53,542 nt of DNA, from NCBI GenBank assembly GCA_019636835.1, contig JAHBWU010000019.1, positions 1-53,542 of the forward strand. Direction: 5' to 3'. The DNA comes from Nitrospira sp. GTDB taxonomy: Bacteria > Nitrospirota > Nitrospiria > Nitrospirales > Nitrospiraceae. Numbering within the stretch: position 1 is the stretch's first letter; every line of letters begins with the position of its first letter. Both the position numbers and the translations under genes were made by a program. Shown here piece after piece: positions 1 through 7,973 of this stretch. The notes beneath the pieces were generated by a model that ran no database searches, was not told the origin of the DNA, and worked only from the letters and a program-made list of their open reading frames with translations.

Positions 1-81
1 GGCGCCGCTCGACATGGCGACCACCCCTATTGCCACAACCATCGACAACATGCACATCACAAACAAATTCTTCACAGTCAC
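1..81 (-). CDS. 5' end of a secreted protein, cut by the window edge
   Basis: A GTG codon at 79-81 opens 27 codons that run off the left edge on the minus strand. The peptide starts MTVKNLF and continues as one hydrophobic stretch (VMCMLSMVVAIGVVAM) followed by SSGA, the shape of a signal peptide: a lysine near the N-terminus, a hydrophobic core and a small-residue end. A GAGGG sequence lies about six bases upstream of the GTG and would serve as ribosome binding site. The mature protein is outside the window, so no function can be given. It is transcribed in the same direction as the small genes at 199-611 but is separated from them by about 117 bases. It could be a chance frame, but the combination of RBS, start and signal-like peptide makes a real gene more likely than not. 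Confidence 0.5.
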   Translation of the reverse strand, partial: MTVKNLFVMCMLSMVVAIGVVAMSSGA

Positions 82-198
82 AACACCCTCGTTTTGGCTA
101 ATGAATAGTGGCACGGTACCGGCACAACACCAGCCCGCGCCTCTTGCGCGAGCCCCCTGACCAAGCCAAAATGGAGAAAGGTTCTACCTGGTGAATCC

Positions 199-417
199 TC
201 ACACCGTCCGGAGGCTTTGAAACAAGTCATCGAGTGTCATCACCACTCCTCCGGTGATTTGGCGAAGCTCTTGCTCTGTACATTGCAGCGGAACCATCCG
301 CCGTCGTTGCCAGCCCCTGAGAGCGAAGACCTTCCTCGGCTGCCTATACGGCTTCTCGCATACCACGAGGAACTCCTTTCCATGATTGTCCTCCATGAGG
401 AACCCCTTCACATTCAT
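199..417 (-). CDS. small hypothetical protein, 72 aa
   Basis: Unrecognised. The frame can be opened at a GTG at 480 (93 aa), but the ATG at 417 is preferred: it has AGG about five bases upstream, and its ATG overlaps the stop of the frame before it (ATGA at 414-417), a typical coupled arrangement. The protein is soluble, basic in the middle (RGWQRRRM) and has no membrane segment or clear motif. The start MNVKGFLMEDNHGKEF and the C-terminal half with EQELRQITGG and LDDLFQSL look like a compact alpha/beta fold rather than random translation. Codon use is reasonable for the region. No function is proposed. Confidence 0.5.
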   Translation of the reverse strand: MNVKGFLMEDNHGKEFLVVCEKPYRQPRKVFALRGWQRRRMVPLQCTEQELRQITGGVVMTLDDLFQSLRTV

Positions 418-611
418 GCGACCTGATCCCCTTTCTCGGAATACGTTCGTCGACGGCACTGTGGCCCACAGGCCGTCCACTTGATCGTGACAGGTTTTTC
501 ACCCATCACTGTCTGCTGATTTCGATTGTCACTCTGATCCGCATGGAGAACCTTTGTTGCAACCAACTCCGCCATCACGTGCGCGGCCACTACCACACCG
601 CAGACGAGCAA
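414..611 (-). CDS. possible small secreted or membrane protein, 65 aa
   Basis: A 65-codon frame from a TTG at 611, ending in a TGA that overlaps the ATG of the next small gene by the ATGA pattern. The first 24 residues (MLVCGVVVAAHVMAELVATK) are hydrophobic and could be a signal peptide or membrane anchor. The C-terminal half is polar with a CGPQC motif. No good ribosome binding site precedes the TTG, and an internal ATG at codon 13 would remove most of the hydrophobic part. The overlap with the downstream gene is the main argument that it is real. It may equally be non-coding. Confidence 0.25.
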   Translation of the reverse strand: MLVCGVVVAAHVMAELVATKVLHADQSDNRNQQTVMGEKPVTIKWTACGPQCRRRTYSEKGDQVA

Positions 612-1780
612 TACGTTTCAGTTCTATCCTCGTTCCGCCATGTCGTTTCCTTGCCACGTCTCAAGACGACACCCGGCGGTGATACGGGGAGATCACCGCC
701 GGACTCGCCGACCCAGACCGGAGCTTCACAAGGAGATGGGCTGCTGGATAGGGCGGTCCAGCTTGGCGCCAGCCTGGGATTTGTTGTCGGGTGGTTCAGC
801 AAAACCCGTGCTCAAGTCGCCATACGAGTCTTGATTTACCAAACGACACAATCATGTGGAAAATCAGTCTGTTCATGTTGAACTCGTAAGAGTCATGCCT
901 GTCTGTTTTCGACCTACCTATCGAATCGTTGAATCGGAATGGATTCAGTGAATCCAATACGATTCATACTGCACATCACCCTTCATTTCCTAATGTCCCT
1001 TGCTTGAAGCGGGAGCCCTGCATGATGACTCTTGCCTCGATGCTTTCCTATGGCCCAAATGAATTGTAGAGCTGTGGGCGTCAACATCCTCCTGGAACCA
1101 ATCCGTCACGAGCATCACCAATACTGTTTCCAGCACCACCCGCACAACAGTATCCGCAGCTTGCTGAAGAAGAGGGTGTCTCGCATGGATACCTCCGTGT
1201 TCTATGTGAGTGATGGCCGCTGTAATGCCGATATTTCAAACGCGACAGCATCTCTCTCCTCATTACAACCGGCGAGATGCCGTGAACCGCAGGCACGGTG
1301 GCCGCTTGGTTCCTTCGTACGGTTAACTCGCGCAGCTGCGTTGCCAGTTTCATTCCAGAAATCCTCGTTCGATCGCTCACAAGCATTTATAAATCATCAT
1401 GGGTGTTCTCTGAACACGCGAACTGCGTCCACTGCGCTTGCAATCGTGATGGAGAGAGATCACGAAACACTTCCTGAACCGATAGAAATCTCATCGAGGA
1501 GCAGAAGAGGCACTGCTATAGAGATAATGTATCCAAATAGATTCGGTATCCGATTGGATTCATCTGATCAGAAAACGATGACATTCGGTCGTGAGGCAAG
1601 CGACACGGCTGCCATGAGAAAGCGCAAGGTCAAAAACATGTAACACAAGGGTTGTCCGTTCACTTACACCTAGACCCCACATTTTGACTCAGTGTACATT
1701 CACAATCCTTCATCTCCTCAAAATAGAAATCTATAGGCTGTAGAGAGCTGAGGGAACATGGTGGGAGTCCGCACTGAGAC
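612..1780. other. 1.17-kb stretch with no convincing gene
   Basis: Open frames of up to 203 codons exist here on both strands, but none has a recognisable motif, believable start or normal amino-acid composition, and they overlap one another. The stretch contains an 11-bp inverted repeat at 673-702 and, next to the start of the TonB receptor, a block that resembles the 3' conserved box of cobalamin riboswitches (1752-1780). Base composition near 1440-1780 is visibly more AT-rich than in the genes around it. I see no RNA gene that I can support. Confidence 0.6.
673..702. repeat. inverted repeat, 11-bp arms
   Basis: CCGGCGGTGAT at 673-683 is followed after eight bases by its exact reverse complement at 692-702. 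It could fold into a strong hairpin in RNA. No T-run follows on either side, so it is not a classical intrinsic terminator. Its role is unknown. Confidence 0.6.
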
Positions 1781-3817
1781 ATGCCGCGACAGGTGATCCG
1801 CACATGCTTAAGATGGGCGACAATTATTGTCCTGGTGATCTGGTGGTGGAGCGATCCATTTTACGCTGAGGCTGAGACTTCTCTTCCCATTCCCCGAACA
1901 TCTTCATCAACGGAGCAGGAGATTCAGCAGGAAGTACTGTATTTGAAAGAGGAAATGGTGAGCATCGCGACCCGCCACGAGCAGCCGATCTCGCAGGCGC
2001 CGTCGAACGTGTACGTCATCACCGATGAGGACATTCGCCAGTCCGGCGCCACGGATCTTCCCACGGTGCTCCGCCGCGTTCCCGGCCTGGAAGTCATGCA
2101 AATCACGGGGGCAGATTTTAGCGTGAGCATGCGGGGGGATAATCAACTGAGCAGCAACAAGTTATTGGTCATGGTCGATGGCCGGTCAATCTATGTCGAT
2201 GTGCAAGGGAGCATGTTCTGGAAGGCAATTCCAGTCACCTTGCCCGAGATCAAACGTATCGAGGTCCAGAAAGGTCCAGCCTCGGTCCTCTATGGCTTCA
2301 ACGCCTTCGATGGCGTCATCAATATCATCACGAAATCCCCGGAGGAGATGAAGGGCGCGACTGGGCAGTTCGGAGGTGGAGCCTATGGCACCATCAGCAG
2401 CGCCGCCGTCTATGCCAACAACTATAAGAAATTGGGATTCCGCCTCTCCTATGGCCACGATCAGACCCAGCAGTGGCGGAACGGAAGCGCGCTGGCTTAC
2501 CGCAACAACAGGTTCAATGTTCAGACCGAGTATGCCCTGCCAGGCGGATCAAAGCTGTCATTTTCGGGCGGGCTCGTGGATATGAATCGGTTCGATGGTC
2601 AAGTTACCGATTCGGCTGTGCAAACGGGCGTGCCGAGTCTCGGCTACGCCCACGCGGTCTACGACCGACCCAACTTTTTTATTCGGGCATTTTGGAATGG
2701 TTATGACATAGACGGACCTGTCATGCCCAATCCCCTTGTCGCCCCGTTCCTGCGCTTCACCGACCAAAGCTTCAATTCTGATCTGATGTTGCGAGGAAAC
2801 ACATACAATATCGAAGCTCAGCAGGGAATCGAGGTAGGGGCCACGATACGTCTCACCGCTGGGATCAACTACCGGCATAACACTCTATCGCACAGCTTTA
2901 TTGATCGATTTCGGACCGAGGATCGGCTGGGGTTGTACGTGCAGGGTGAATGGAAACCTTCCCACATGTTCCAAGTGGTCGGCGGCGTCCGTTACGACCT
3001 CGATACGTTCATCAACCCGACCCTCAGCCCTCGAACGTCCTTTCTATTTTCACCGTTGCCGGATCACACCATCCGGGCAACGGTAGCCGTAGGGTATCGT
3101 CCCCCGGTTTTTTTTCAGACCTTCGGGGACAATTTCGCGGTTATCACCCTCCCCCCTCCCAGTCCGTCACCACCCCCGATCAACGTGAAGGGCAATGGTA
3201 ACCTTGGTCCTGAAGGGATTATTTCCTATGATTTGGAATATCAAGGCTGGTACCTGCAACACCGGCTCAGAGTTCGCACCGCTGCCTTTTTTAACCACAT
3301 TTCAGACTTGATCACCGCAACAGTCCCGGCACCCATCCAAGGTGGAGTGGCCAATATCTATGGAGGCGAAACCGGATTGGAATTTCTCGCGGCGCAATGG
3401 CTCAGCGGGTTCGGCAACGTGGCCTACCAGGAGATCGGCCAGACGCTCACGGGGACTTCTCAACGAGGCGGGCCAAGGTTCAAGTACAACGCGGGGCTCC
3501 GTGTTCAATGGGAGAATGGACTGAGCGGGGAGATCGCCTATCACTGGGTCGGCGCCGCCACGTACCAGCTTTCTTCCGCCTTCTCGATGTTCACCGCCTT
3601 TGGTGTGGTCCCGCCAGATCCATATGTCGGGAATTACCATCTCCTGAATCTGCGAGGCGCCTATCGGTTGTGGCAGGAAGCAGCGTCGTCCGGCTATCGC
3701 CGCGAGGCCGAGGTGGCGGTATCCGTGTTCAACGCACTCAACGACAAACATCGGGAGCATCCCTTGGGTGACCTCATCGGCAGCCGTGTGATGGGGTGGC
3801 TCACAGTGAAGCTTTGA
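1781..3817 (+). CDS. TonB-dependent outer-membrane receptor
   Basis: A 678-residue receptor that would import a scarce ligand (cobalamin, siderophore or other metal chelate) across the outer membrane using TonB energy. Residues 1-31 form a signal peptide with a tryptophan-rich core (VIWWWSDPF) ending at AEA. The plug domain follows at about 60-165, with typical stretches SNVYVITDEDIRQSGA, LRRVPGLEVMQ, VMVDGRSIY, IKRIEVQKGPASVLYG and NAFDGVINIITK. The remainder is a beta barrel of alternating aromatic strands. The C-terminal residue is Leu (GWLTVKL) rather than the usual Phe/Trp/Tyr. The size and plug wording resemble BtuB/CirA-type receptors, but the substrate cannot be read from the sequence. 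A cobalamin-riboswitch-like box ends directly at the start codon, which hints at a cobalamin role but is incomplete. No partner genes (TonB, ABC transporter) are adjacent. Confidence 0.9.
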   Translation: MPRQVIRTCLRWATIIVLVIWWWSDPFYAEAETSLPIPRTSSSTEQEIQQEVLYLKEEMVSIATRHEQPISQAPSNVYVITDEDIRQSGATDLPTVLRRVPGLEVMQITGADFSVSMRGDNQLSSNKLLVMVDGRSIYVDVQGSMFWKAIPVTLPEIKRIEVQKGPASVLYGFNAFDGVINIITKSPEEMKGATGQFGGGAYGTISSAAVYANNYKKLGFRLSYGHDQTQQWRNGSALAYRNNRFNVQTEYALPGGSKLSFSGGLVDMNRFDGQVTDSAVQTGVPSLGYAHAVYDRPNFFIRAFWNGYDIDGPVMPNPLVAPFLRFTDQSFNSDLMLRGNTYNIEAQQGIEVGATIRLTAGINYRHNTLSHSFIDRFRTEDRLGLYVQGEWKPSHMFQVVGGVRYDLDTFINPTLSPRTSFLFSPLPDHTIRATVAVGYRPPVFFQTFGDNFAVITLPPPSPSPPPINVKGNGNLGPEGIISYDLEYQGWYLQHRLRVRTAAFFNHISDLITATVPAPIQGGVANIYGGETGLEFLAAQWLSGFGNVAYQEIGQTLTGTSQRGGPRFKYNAGLRVQWENGLSGEIAYHWVGAATYQLSSAFSMFTAFGVVPPDPYVGNYHLLNLRGAYRLWQEAASSGYRREAEVAVSVFNALNDKHREHPLGDLIGSRVMGWLTVKL

Positions 3818-3963
3818 TCCACTCATTTCAGGCATTTCTTCTAAATACTCAACGCCTCGTGACGCCTGCCGTCAACGGCACCTACCGCACCACGAACCAT
3901 ATCGGCGGAGCGACCTTTCACGTTAACTTCTGACGACAAAACTGGAGAGATGCCGACGAATCC

Positions 3964-3992
3964 TTGTGTTCGTTTATGAAGGTAGCTACAAT
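3964..3992 (+). promoter_or_regulatory. sigma-70-type promoter of the VapBC-like pair
   Basis: TTGTGT at 3964-3969 and TACAAT at 3987-3992 are separated by 17 bases. The -10 box matches the consensus at five of six positions and the -35 box at three. It lies 18 bases before the antitoxin start, which has AGAGG at 3999-4003 as ribosome binding site. Confidence 0.5.
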
Positions 3993-4009
3993 AGCCACAG
4001 AGGTATACG

Positions 4010-4294
4010 ATGAGCATGGTCGGCGTCAAAGAACTCAAAAATCGTTTGACTCACTATCTTCGTCGAACACAGAAGGGTGAAGAAATCATCGTGACCGACA
4101 GGGGACGACCGATCGCCCTGCTTCAGCACATCGAGGCCGGGAAGCCTGGGACACGGGAGGCCCGGTTAGCGCAACTTGCCGCGTTGGGGAAGATCATCCC
4201 GCCGACAGGCGCGCCGAGGAAACGGTTCAAACCTCTTTCCTATCGAGGCCCATCACTAGGTCGTGCGGTCGTCGATGACCGTGATGAGCGTTGA
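4010..4294 (+). CDS. type II antitoxin, Phd/YefM family (VapB-like)
   Basis: A 94-residue antitoxin of the prevent-host-death fold. The N-terminal part reads MVGVKELKNRLTHYLRR, then EEIIVTDRGRPIALLQ, which is the hallmark of Phd/YefM DNA-binding domains. The C-terminal third is basic and disordered-looking, as expected for the toxin-wrapping tail. In the family this protein represses its own promoter and neutralises the toxin encoded just downstream. The stop codon overlaps the start region of the PIN-domain toxin, so the two are translationally linked. The start has a good AGAGG site six bases upstream. Confidence 0.9.
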   Translation: MSMVGVKELKNRLTHYLRRTQKGEEIIVTDRGRPIALLQHIEAGKPGTREARLAQLAALGKIIPPTGAPRKRFKPLSYRGPSLGRAVVDDRDER

Positions 4295-4296
4295 CG

Positions 4297-4728
4297 ATGT
4301 TCTACTGGGACACGAGCGCACTCGTGAAACAATTCATCGAGGAAGTTGGAACAGATGAAGCCATTGCTCTGCGAGCAGACACTCCACCTCACGCCACCGC
4401 CACCATTGCCTATACCGAGACCTTTTCGGCTTTGCGTAGGCGTGTTCGGGAAGCAGTTCTAGGAGAATCGCACTACCACGAAGTAGTTCGCCGTTTTTTA
4501 CAAGAATGGCCTGCCTACGTCAGGGTTAATTTGGACGAAAGTATCCTTGGACGCTCTCGGGCGCTACTCGAACGATATCCCCTACGAACTCTTGATGCCA
4601 TCCATCTGGCTTCGGCGATCGAGCTGCAGGATCACCTCGATGAACCGTCGGTTCTTATTTCAGCCGACATCCAACTCCTCCGAGCCGCCACCGCTGAGCA
4701 TCTCGAAACCAAACGTCTCCCCTTGTAA
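4297..4728 (+). CDS. vapC: type II toxin, PIN-domain ribonuclease (VapC-like)
   Basis: A 143-residue PIN-domain protein. VapC toxins are Mg-dependent endoribonucleases that cut tRNA or rRNA. The acidic residues expected for metal binding are visible: Asp5 in YWDTSALVK, Glu41 in AYTETFSAL, Asp100 in TLDAIHLASA and Asp124 in ISADIQLL. The length is normal for the family and no frameshift is present, so the toxin is probably active. The ATG at 4297 is preferred; a TTG at 4291 would add two residues and overlap the antitoxin stop as TTGA. Operonic with the upstream antitoxin. Confidence 0.9.
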   Translation: MFYWDTSALVKQFIEEVGTDEAIALRADTPPHATATIAYTETFSALRRRVREAVLGESHYHEVVRRFLQEWPAYVRVNLDESILGRSRALLERYPLRTLDAIHLASAIELQDHLDEPSVLISADIQLLRAATAEHLETKRLPL

Positions 4729-4840
4729 ACCCGATGACCATGAAATACCGTATGCTCATGATAGAAGTCTCGGCTGACCTCCTAGAGCAACCTATTACCG
4801 CAAGCGGCGCAGGTGTCACCCCTACTGTACGAAGAGGTTG

Positions 4841-5073
4841 GAATTGATCGCTGCCGGAGGGGCCTATGGTCGCCTACGGCGATTGCGCGGCAAGGTGAAG
4901 TTCGGCGTCACGCTTTCAGATCTACGTCGAGACTAAAGCTGAGCCTCGATACGAGTTACCTGATTGCCCATCAAAGCTGCCTCGATCATCATGCGACACT
5001 TGTCACACGTGATCGCGACTTTAAGGCTTCGTCTCTGCGGTCGAACTCCGCGTCGCCATACCTTAGTGGATAA
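4841..5073 (+). pseudogene. collapsed remnant of a second VapBC-type module
   Basis: Two adjoining pieces of a toxin-antitoxin module survive. At 4841-4936 one frame reads ELIAAGG...RLRGKVKFGVTLSDLRRD and stops, resembling the C-terminal tail of an AbrB/Phd-type antitoxin. Directly after it, another frame contains LSLDTSYLIA, the first strand of a PIN domain with its catalytic Asp. It is followed within about six residues by HHATLVTRDRDFKA, the last conserved PIN motif. In an intact toxin these two motifs are about 85-100 residues apart, so the centre has been deleted. The frame ends at 5073 without a normal C-terminus. The remnant sits between an intact VapBC and a HicBA pair. Confidence 0.7.
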
Positions 5074-5133
5074 GCAATTCATCATACCCACCCGTGATTA
5101 GATTCTGAACTCTCTACAGGATGCGTATCCACT

Positions 5134-5162
5134 TTGACAGATTATCGATTGGTGCGTATGAT
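5134..5162 (+). promoter_or_regulatory. near-consensus sigma-70 promoter of hicBA
   Basis: A perfect -35 box (TTGACA, 5134-5139) and a five-of-six -10 box (TATGAT, 5157-5162) are spaced exactly 17 bases apart. The start codon of the HicB-like gene is at 5194. This is the strongest promoter I can see in the first half of the window. Confidence 0.8.
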
Positions 5163-5168
5163 GAAGAA

Positions 5169-5184
5169 CTTATAAGCTCATAAG
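5169..5184. promoter_or_regulatory. short inverted repeat, possible HicB operator
   Basis: CTTAT at 5169-5173 and ATAAG at 5180-5184 form a dyad with a six-base spacer. It lies just downstream of the -10 box and just upstream of the AGAGG ribosome binding site of the antitoxin gene. HicB-type antitoxins commonly repress their own promoter, so this is a reasonable operator candidate, but short AT-rich dyads also occur by chance. Confidence 0.35.
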
Positions 5185-5193
5185 AGGATATGT

Positions 5194-5409
5194 ATGCCAG
5201 GCCATCTTACAAAACTCACCTTAGAATATTGGAGAGATGGTGACTGGTATGTGGGACAGCTACGGGAAATACCTGGCGTGCTCAGTCAAGGATCGACACT
5301 CAGGGAATTGGAAGAGAACATCCAAGACGCCTACCACCTCATGCTCAAAGACCGCCGCCCTTCCTCCCGCCCAAGAGCGAAGACGAAAGTAATCGCCCTC
5401 ACCGCGTGA
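5194..5409 (+). CDS. hicB: HicB-type antitoxin
   Basis: A 71-residue protein of the HicB partial-RNase-H fold: LTLEYWRDGDWYVGQLREIPGV is followed by SQGSTLRELEENIQDAYHL. These are the two beta strands and the helix that define the family. It has no added C-terminal DNA-binding domain, so it is of the short type. The antitoxin gene precedes the toxin gene, the reverse of the common hicA-hicB order. Its TGA overlaps the GTG start of the toxin (GTGA at 5406-5409). AGAGG at 5183-5187 is the ribosome binding site. Confidence 0.88.
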   Translation: MPGHLTKLTLEYWRDGDWYVGQLREIPGVLSQGSTLRELEENIQDAYHLMLKDRRPSSRPRAKTKVIALTA

Positions 5410-5597
5410 AACGCAAGGCCTTCATCAAGACACTCGAAACATTTGGCTGTACGTTGAAAAGATCCGGATCGAAGCACGACATTTACATCAATCCGGCCAA
5501 TGGGTGCTCTACCACAATACCTCGTCATCAGGAATTGGCAAATACGCTCTGCAAGGAAATACTCAAACAGCTCGGACTGAAAGATCAATCATCCTGA
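5406..5597 (+). CDS. hicA: HicA-type mRNA interferase toxin
   Basis: A 63-residue protein with the HicA double-stranded-RNA-binding-like fold. In the family it cleaves mRNA independently of the ribosome. The motifs KTLETFGCTLKRSGSKHDIY and TTIPRHQELANTLCKEILKQLGL match the family; the His in GSKHD is the expected catalytic residue. Translation starts at a GTG that overlaps the antitoxin stop. The module is followed by a strong bidirectional terminator at 5661-5688. Confidence 0.9.
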   Translation: MKRKAFIKTLETFGCTLKRSGSKHDIYINPANGCSTTIPRHQELANTLCKEILKQLGLKDQSS

Positions 5598-5660
5598 CCC
5601 ACGAACTCCCCCCCCGCTCTGACCTAGTGAGCTGAAGAAACGGACAAACGGCAGAAATGC

Positions 5661-5688
5661 AAAGGCCCGCCTGAGGAGGCGGGCCTTT
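5661..5688. terminator. bidirectional intrinsic terminator
   Basis: A perfect 12-bp stem (AAAGGCCCGCCT at 5661-5672 against 5677-5688) with a GAGG loop. The A-run on the left and the TTT on the right let it work for both the hicBA transcript (plus) and the hsp20 transcript (minus), which converge here. Confidence 0.85.
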
Positions 5689-5714
5689 GTTCACAGGAAG
5701 CTTCTCACATCACC

Positions 5715-6164
5715 TTACGCCACCTTGACTTCGATGGCTTTCGGCTTTGCCTTCTCCGACTTCGGCAGATGGAGATTCAGCACTCCATCCTTGAACTCGG
5801 CCTTTACCTTCTCGTCGTCGATCACGTCAGGCAGCGAAAAGGTCCGGACAAAGCTGCCATAGGATCGCTCGATCCGATGAAACTTCTTTCCCTTCTCTTC
5901 CTTCTCATGCTTGCGCTCACCTTGGATAGTAAGCACTCCATCCTCCAGCGTGACCTTCACATCCTCTTTCTTCACATCTGGAATCTCGGCCTTGATCTGG
6001 TACCCCCCGTCGGTCTCACTGATATCGACCGACGGCGTCCAGTCCGCCACGATCATGGTTTCTTTGCCGTTCGTACGAGCGGCAGCGGGACGCGCGAACA
6101 TGCGATTCAACCGTTCTGAAACTTCTTCCAATTCACGAAACGGATCCCATCGTACGAGTGTCAT
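5715..6164 (-). CDS. small heat-shock protein, Hsp20/alpha-crystallin family
   Basis: A 149-residue holdase chaperone. It begins MTLVRWDPFRELEEVSERL, the typical N-terminal arm. The alpha-crystallin domain at about 45-140 contains DISETDGGYQIKAEIP, VKVTLEDGVLTIQGERK and SYGSFVRTFSLPD. A C-terminal IEVKV matches the I/V-x-I/V anchor used for oligomerisation. The start at 6164 is chosen because AAGGAGG lies seven bases upstream; a longer frame to 6230 has no such site. It lies downstream of citrate synthase on the same strand with a 137-base gap, so it probably has its own promoter. Convergent with hicBA. Confidence 0.95.
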   Translation of the reverse strand: MTLVRWDPFRELEEVSERLNRMFARPAAARTNGKETMIVADWTPSVDISETDGGYQIKAEIPDVKKEDVKVTLEDGVLTIQGERKHEKEEKGKKFHRIERSYGSFVRTFSLPDVIDDEKVKAEFKDGVLNLHLPKSEKAKPKAIEVKVA

Positions 6165-6301
6165 AGCGACCTCCTTCGTGTCGTTCTTTGTGATTGTCTG
6201 ATGAACTCTACCGACTCGGCGCCGATTCAACCGTCTGTGCTTTAGATAAATCGAGCGATGGGGAAGTCAAGGGCTTGGTCAGGTCGCGGTAAATACGGGG
6301 A

Positions 6302-7435
6302 TTACCGTTTGTCGATTGGCACATAGGGCCGGTTATGTTCTCCGGAGTAGATCTGGTCCGGCCTGAACAGTTTGTTTTCGCGCAACTGCTCCAGCCAATG
6401 GGCCAACCAGCCTGACACCCGCGACATGGCAAAGAGCGGTGTAAAAAGATCGACGTCGATGCCCATCTTGTCATAGATGATGCCGGAGTAGAAATCGACA
6501 TTGGGATAGATGCCCTTGCTGTTCAGCGTTGCTCCAGCCGCCGCCTCCACTTCCAATGCAATTTCATACAGAGGTGAGTTTCCGCATTCCTTGAACAGGC
6601 GCCGACAGAGTTCCTGCAGAACCGTGGCGCGAGGGTCTTTCACCTTGTAGACGCGGTGACCGAATCCCATGAGTTTCTTCTTGTTCTGCAAGGCACGCTC
6701 GACATACGGCCGCGCCTTGTCTACGGTGCCGATTTCCCGCAGCATCACCACCACTTCTTCGTTCGCCCCGCCATGCAAGGGACCCTTCAGCGCGCCGATC
6801 GACGAAGCCACAACCGTATACGGATCGGCCAGGGTTGAGGCCGTGACCAGGCCCGTAAACGTGGACGCGTTCATGGTGTGTTCGGCATGGAGGATCAGGC
6901 AATCATCGAAGATTTCACCCCACACCGGCGGAGCCACGGATTCCGCCAGCATGTAGAAAAAGTTCTCGCTGAACCCGAGGTCGTCACGTGGAGGTATCGG
7001 GTCGTCGCCGTGGCGAAGCCTCGCCCAGGCCGCGACGATCGTCGGCAATTTGGCGACAAGTCGTACCGCGCTCCAATAATTATTTTCGACGTCCTTGACG
7101 TTGCGGCCAGGGTAAAACATGCCGAGTGCCGCCACTGCCGCCTGAAGCGCATCCATGGGATGACCCGACTCAGGTAGGCTTTTCAACAAATCGATGATGC
7201 GGAACTTGATGCGCCGATGATGGGTGATGTCGGTGACCCACTGTTGGAATTCCGACGCTGAAGGAAGATACCCGAAGAGCAGCAGATACGCCGTTTCCAG
7301 ATATGATGAACTCGTACAAAGTGTTTCGACTCGAATCCCTCGGTATTCCAGAATGCCGCGTTGTCCATCGACATCGCTGATCGATGAGGTGGCGGCTGGT
7401 ACACCGGCTAATCCAGGCATGAAATCATGAGGCAT
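6302..7435 (-). CDS. gltA: citrate synthase
   Basis: A 377-residue type I-like citrate synthase that condenses acetyl-CoA and oxaloacetate. The catalytic triad is visible: His221 in GPLHGGANE, His260 in GFGHRVY and Asp314 in NVDFYSG. Other family blocks are GQRGILEYRGI near the N-terminus, LHAEHTMNAST (His186) and FAMSRVSGWLAHW near the C-terminus. The length is that of the short bacterial form without the N-terminal extension of the E. coli enzyme, so NADH regulation is not expected. In Nitrospira-like autotrophs, which use a reductive TCA cycle, this enzyme would serve the oxidative direction or, in some lineages, run in reverse; the sequence cannot say. GAGG lies eight bases before the ATG. 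Confidence 0.96.
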   Translation of the reverse strand: MPHDFMPGLAGVPAATSSISDVDGQRGILEYRGIRVETLCTSSSYLETAYLLLFGYLPSASEFQQWVTDITHHRRIKFRIIDLLKSLPESGHPMDALQAAVAALGMFYPGRNVKDVENNYWSAVRLVAKLPTIVAAWARLRHGDDPIPPRDDLGFSENFFYMLAESVAPPVWGEIFDDCLILHAEHTMNASTFTGLVTASTLADPYTVVASSIGALKGPLHGGANEEVVVMLREIGTVDKARPYVERALQNKKKLMGFGHRVYKVKDPRATVLQELCRRLFKECGNSPLYEIALEVEAAAGATLNSKGIYPNVDFYSGIIYDKMGIDVDLFTPLFAMSRVSGWLAHWLEQLRENKLFRPDQIYSGEHNRPYVPIDKR

Positions 7436-7566
7436 GATGCATCCTCAAATAAAGAGATCTTGTTTTGCTTGTCATTACCCTACCATGGCAGTGTGCCATT
7501 CTTGCAATGGAAAATCATGCTTGGCATACTGAATGTCTGGATATCGAACATGGATCAGAGACGTGA

Positions 7567-7962
7567 ATGATTCGAACAGCCATCCTCATCGGCAGTCTTT
7601 TCATCGTCATGGCGGGAGTCGTGAAAACTTCACCCTCCATAGCAGAGGAAGATGTTGTTGTCGCGTTTGCTGTCGTCAACGAACTTCCTAAGGACAAGAC
7701 ACAGATTCCCGCGAAGGTCGCGATCGATGGATCGGTCAGCGATATGAAGCTTCTGGCCTCAGAGCAAATCCTCTCAAATTTGGTCTGGAAAAGCCTGGAA
7801 GTTTGTCACTCACTCAAGCTCGAAGGGCACAAGTCTCCAGAGGGATTCCGGATACATTCTGTACGCGCCATCGACGGAGCGATGTTGCCGATGGTATTGC
7901 AGGGTTATGCAGGGGACTGCCTACTGAAAAAGGCCTTGGAAGTCGCTCCGTTTGTCGACTAA
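7567..7962 (+). CDS. secreted hypothetical protein, 131 aa
   Basis: Unrecognised. Residues 1-26 form a signal peptide (MIRTAILIGSLFIVMAGVV, cleavage likely after SIA). The mature part of about 105 residues has two cysteines (EVCHSLKL and AGDCLLKK) that could form a periplasmic disulfide. There is no lipobox and no second membrane segment. It is divergent from citrate synthase and convergent with the zinc-ribbon-like gene that follows, so it stands alone. Confidence 0.7.
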   Translation: MIRTAILIGSLFIVMAGVVKTSPSIAEEDVVVAFAVVNELPKDKTQIPAKVAIDGSVSDMKLLASEQILSNLVWKSLEVCHSLKLEGHKSPEGFRIHSVRAIDGAMLPMVLQGYAGDCLLKKALEVAPFVD

Positions 7963-7973
7963 TATCAAGTTGA

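Noticed and set aside
1032..1643. 203-codon plus-strand frame
   Set aside because: His/Cys/Arg-rich composition, no domain, overlapped by an equally long minus-strand frame.
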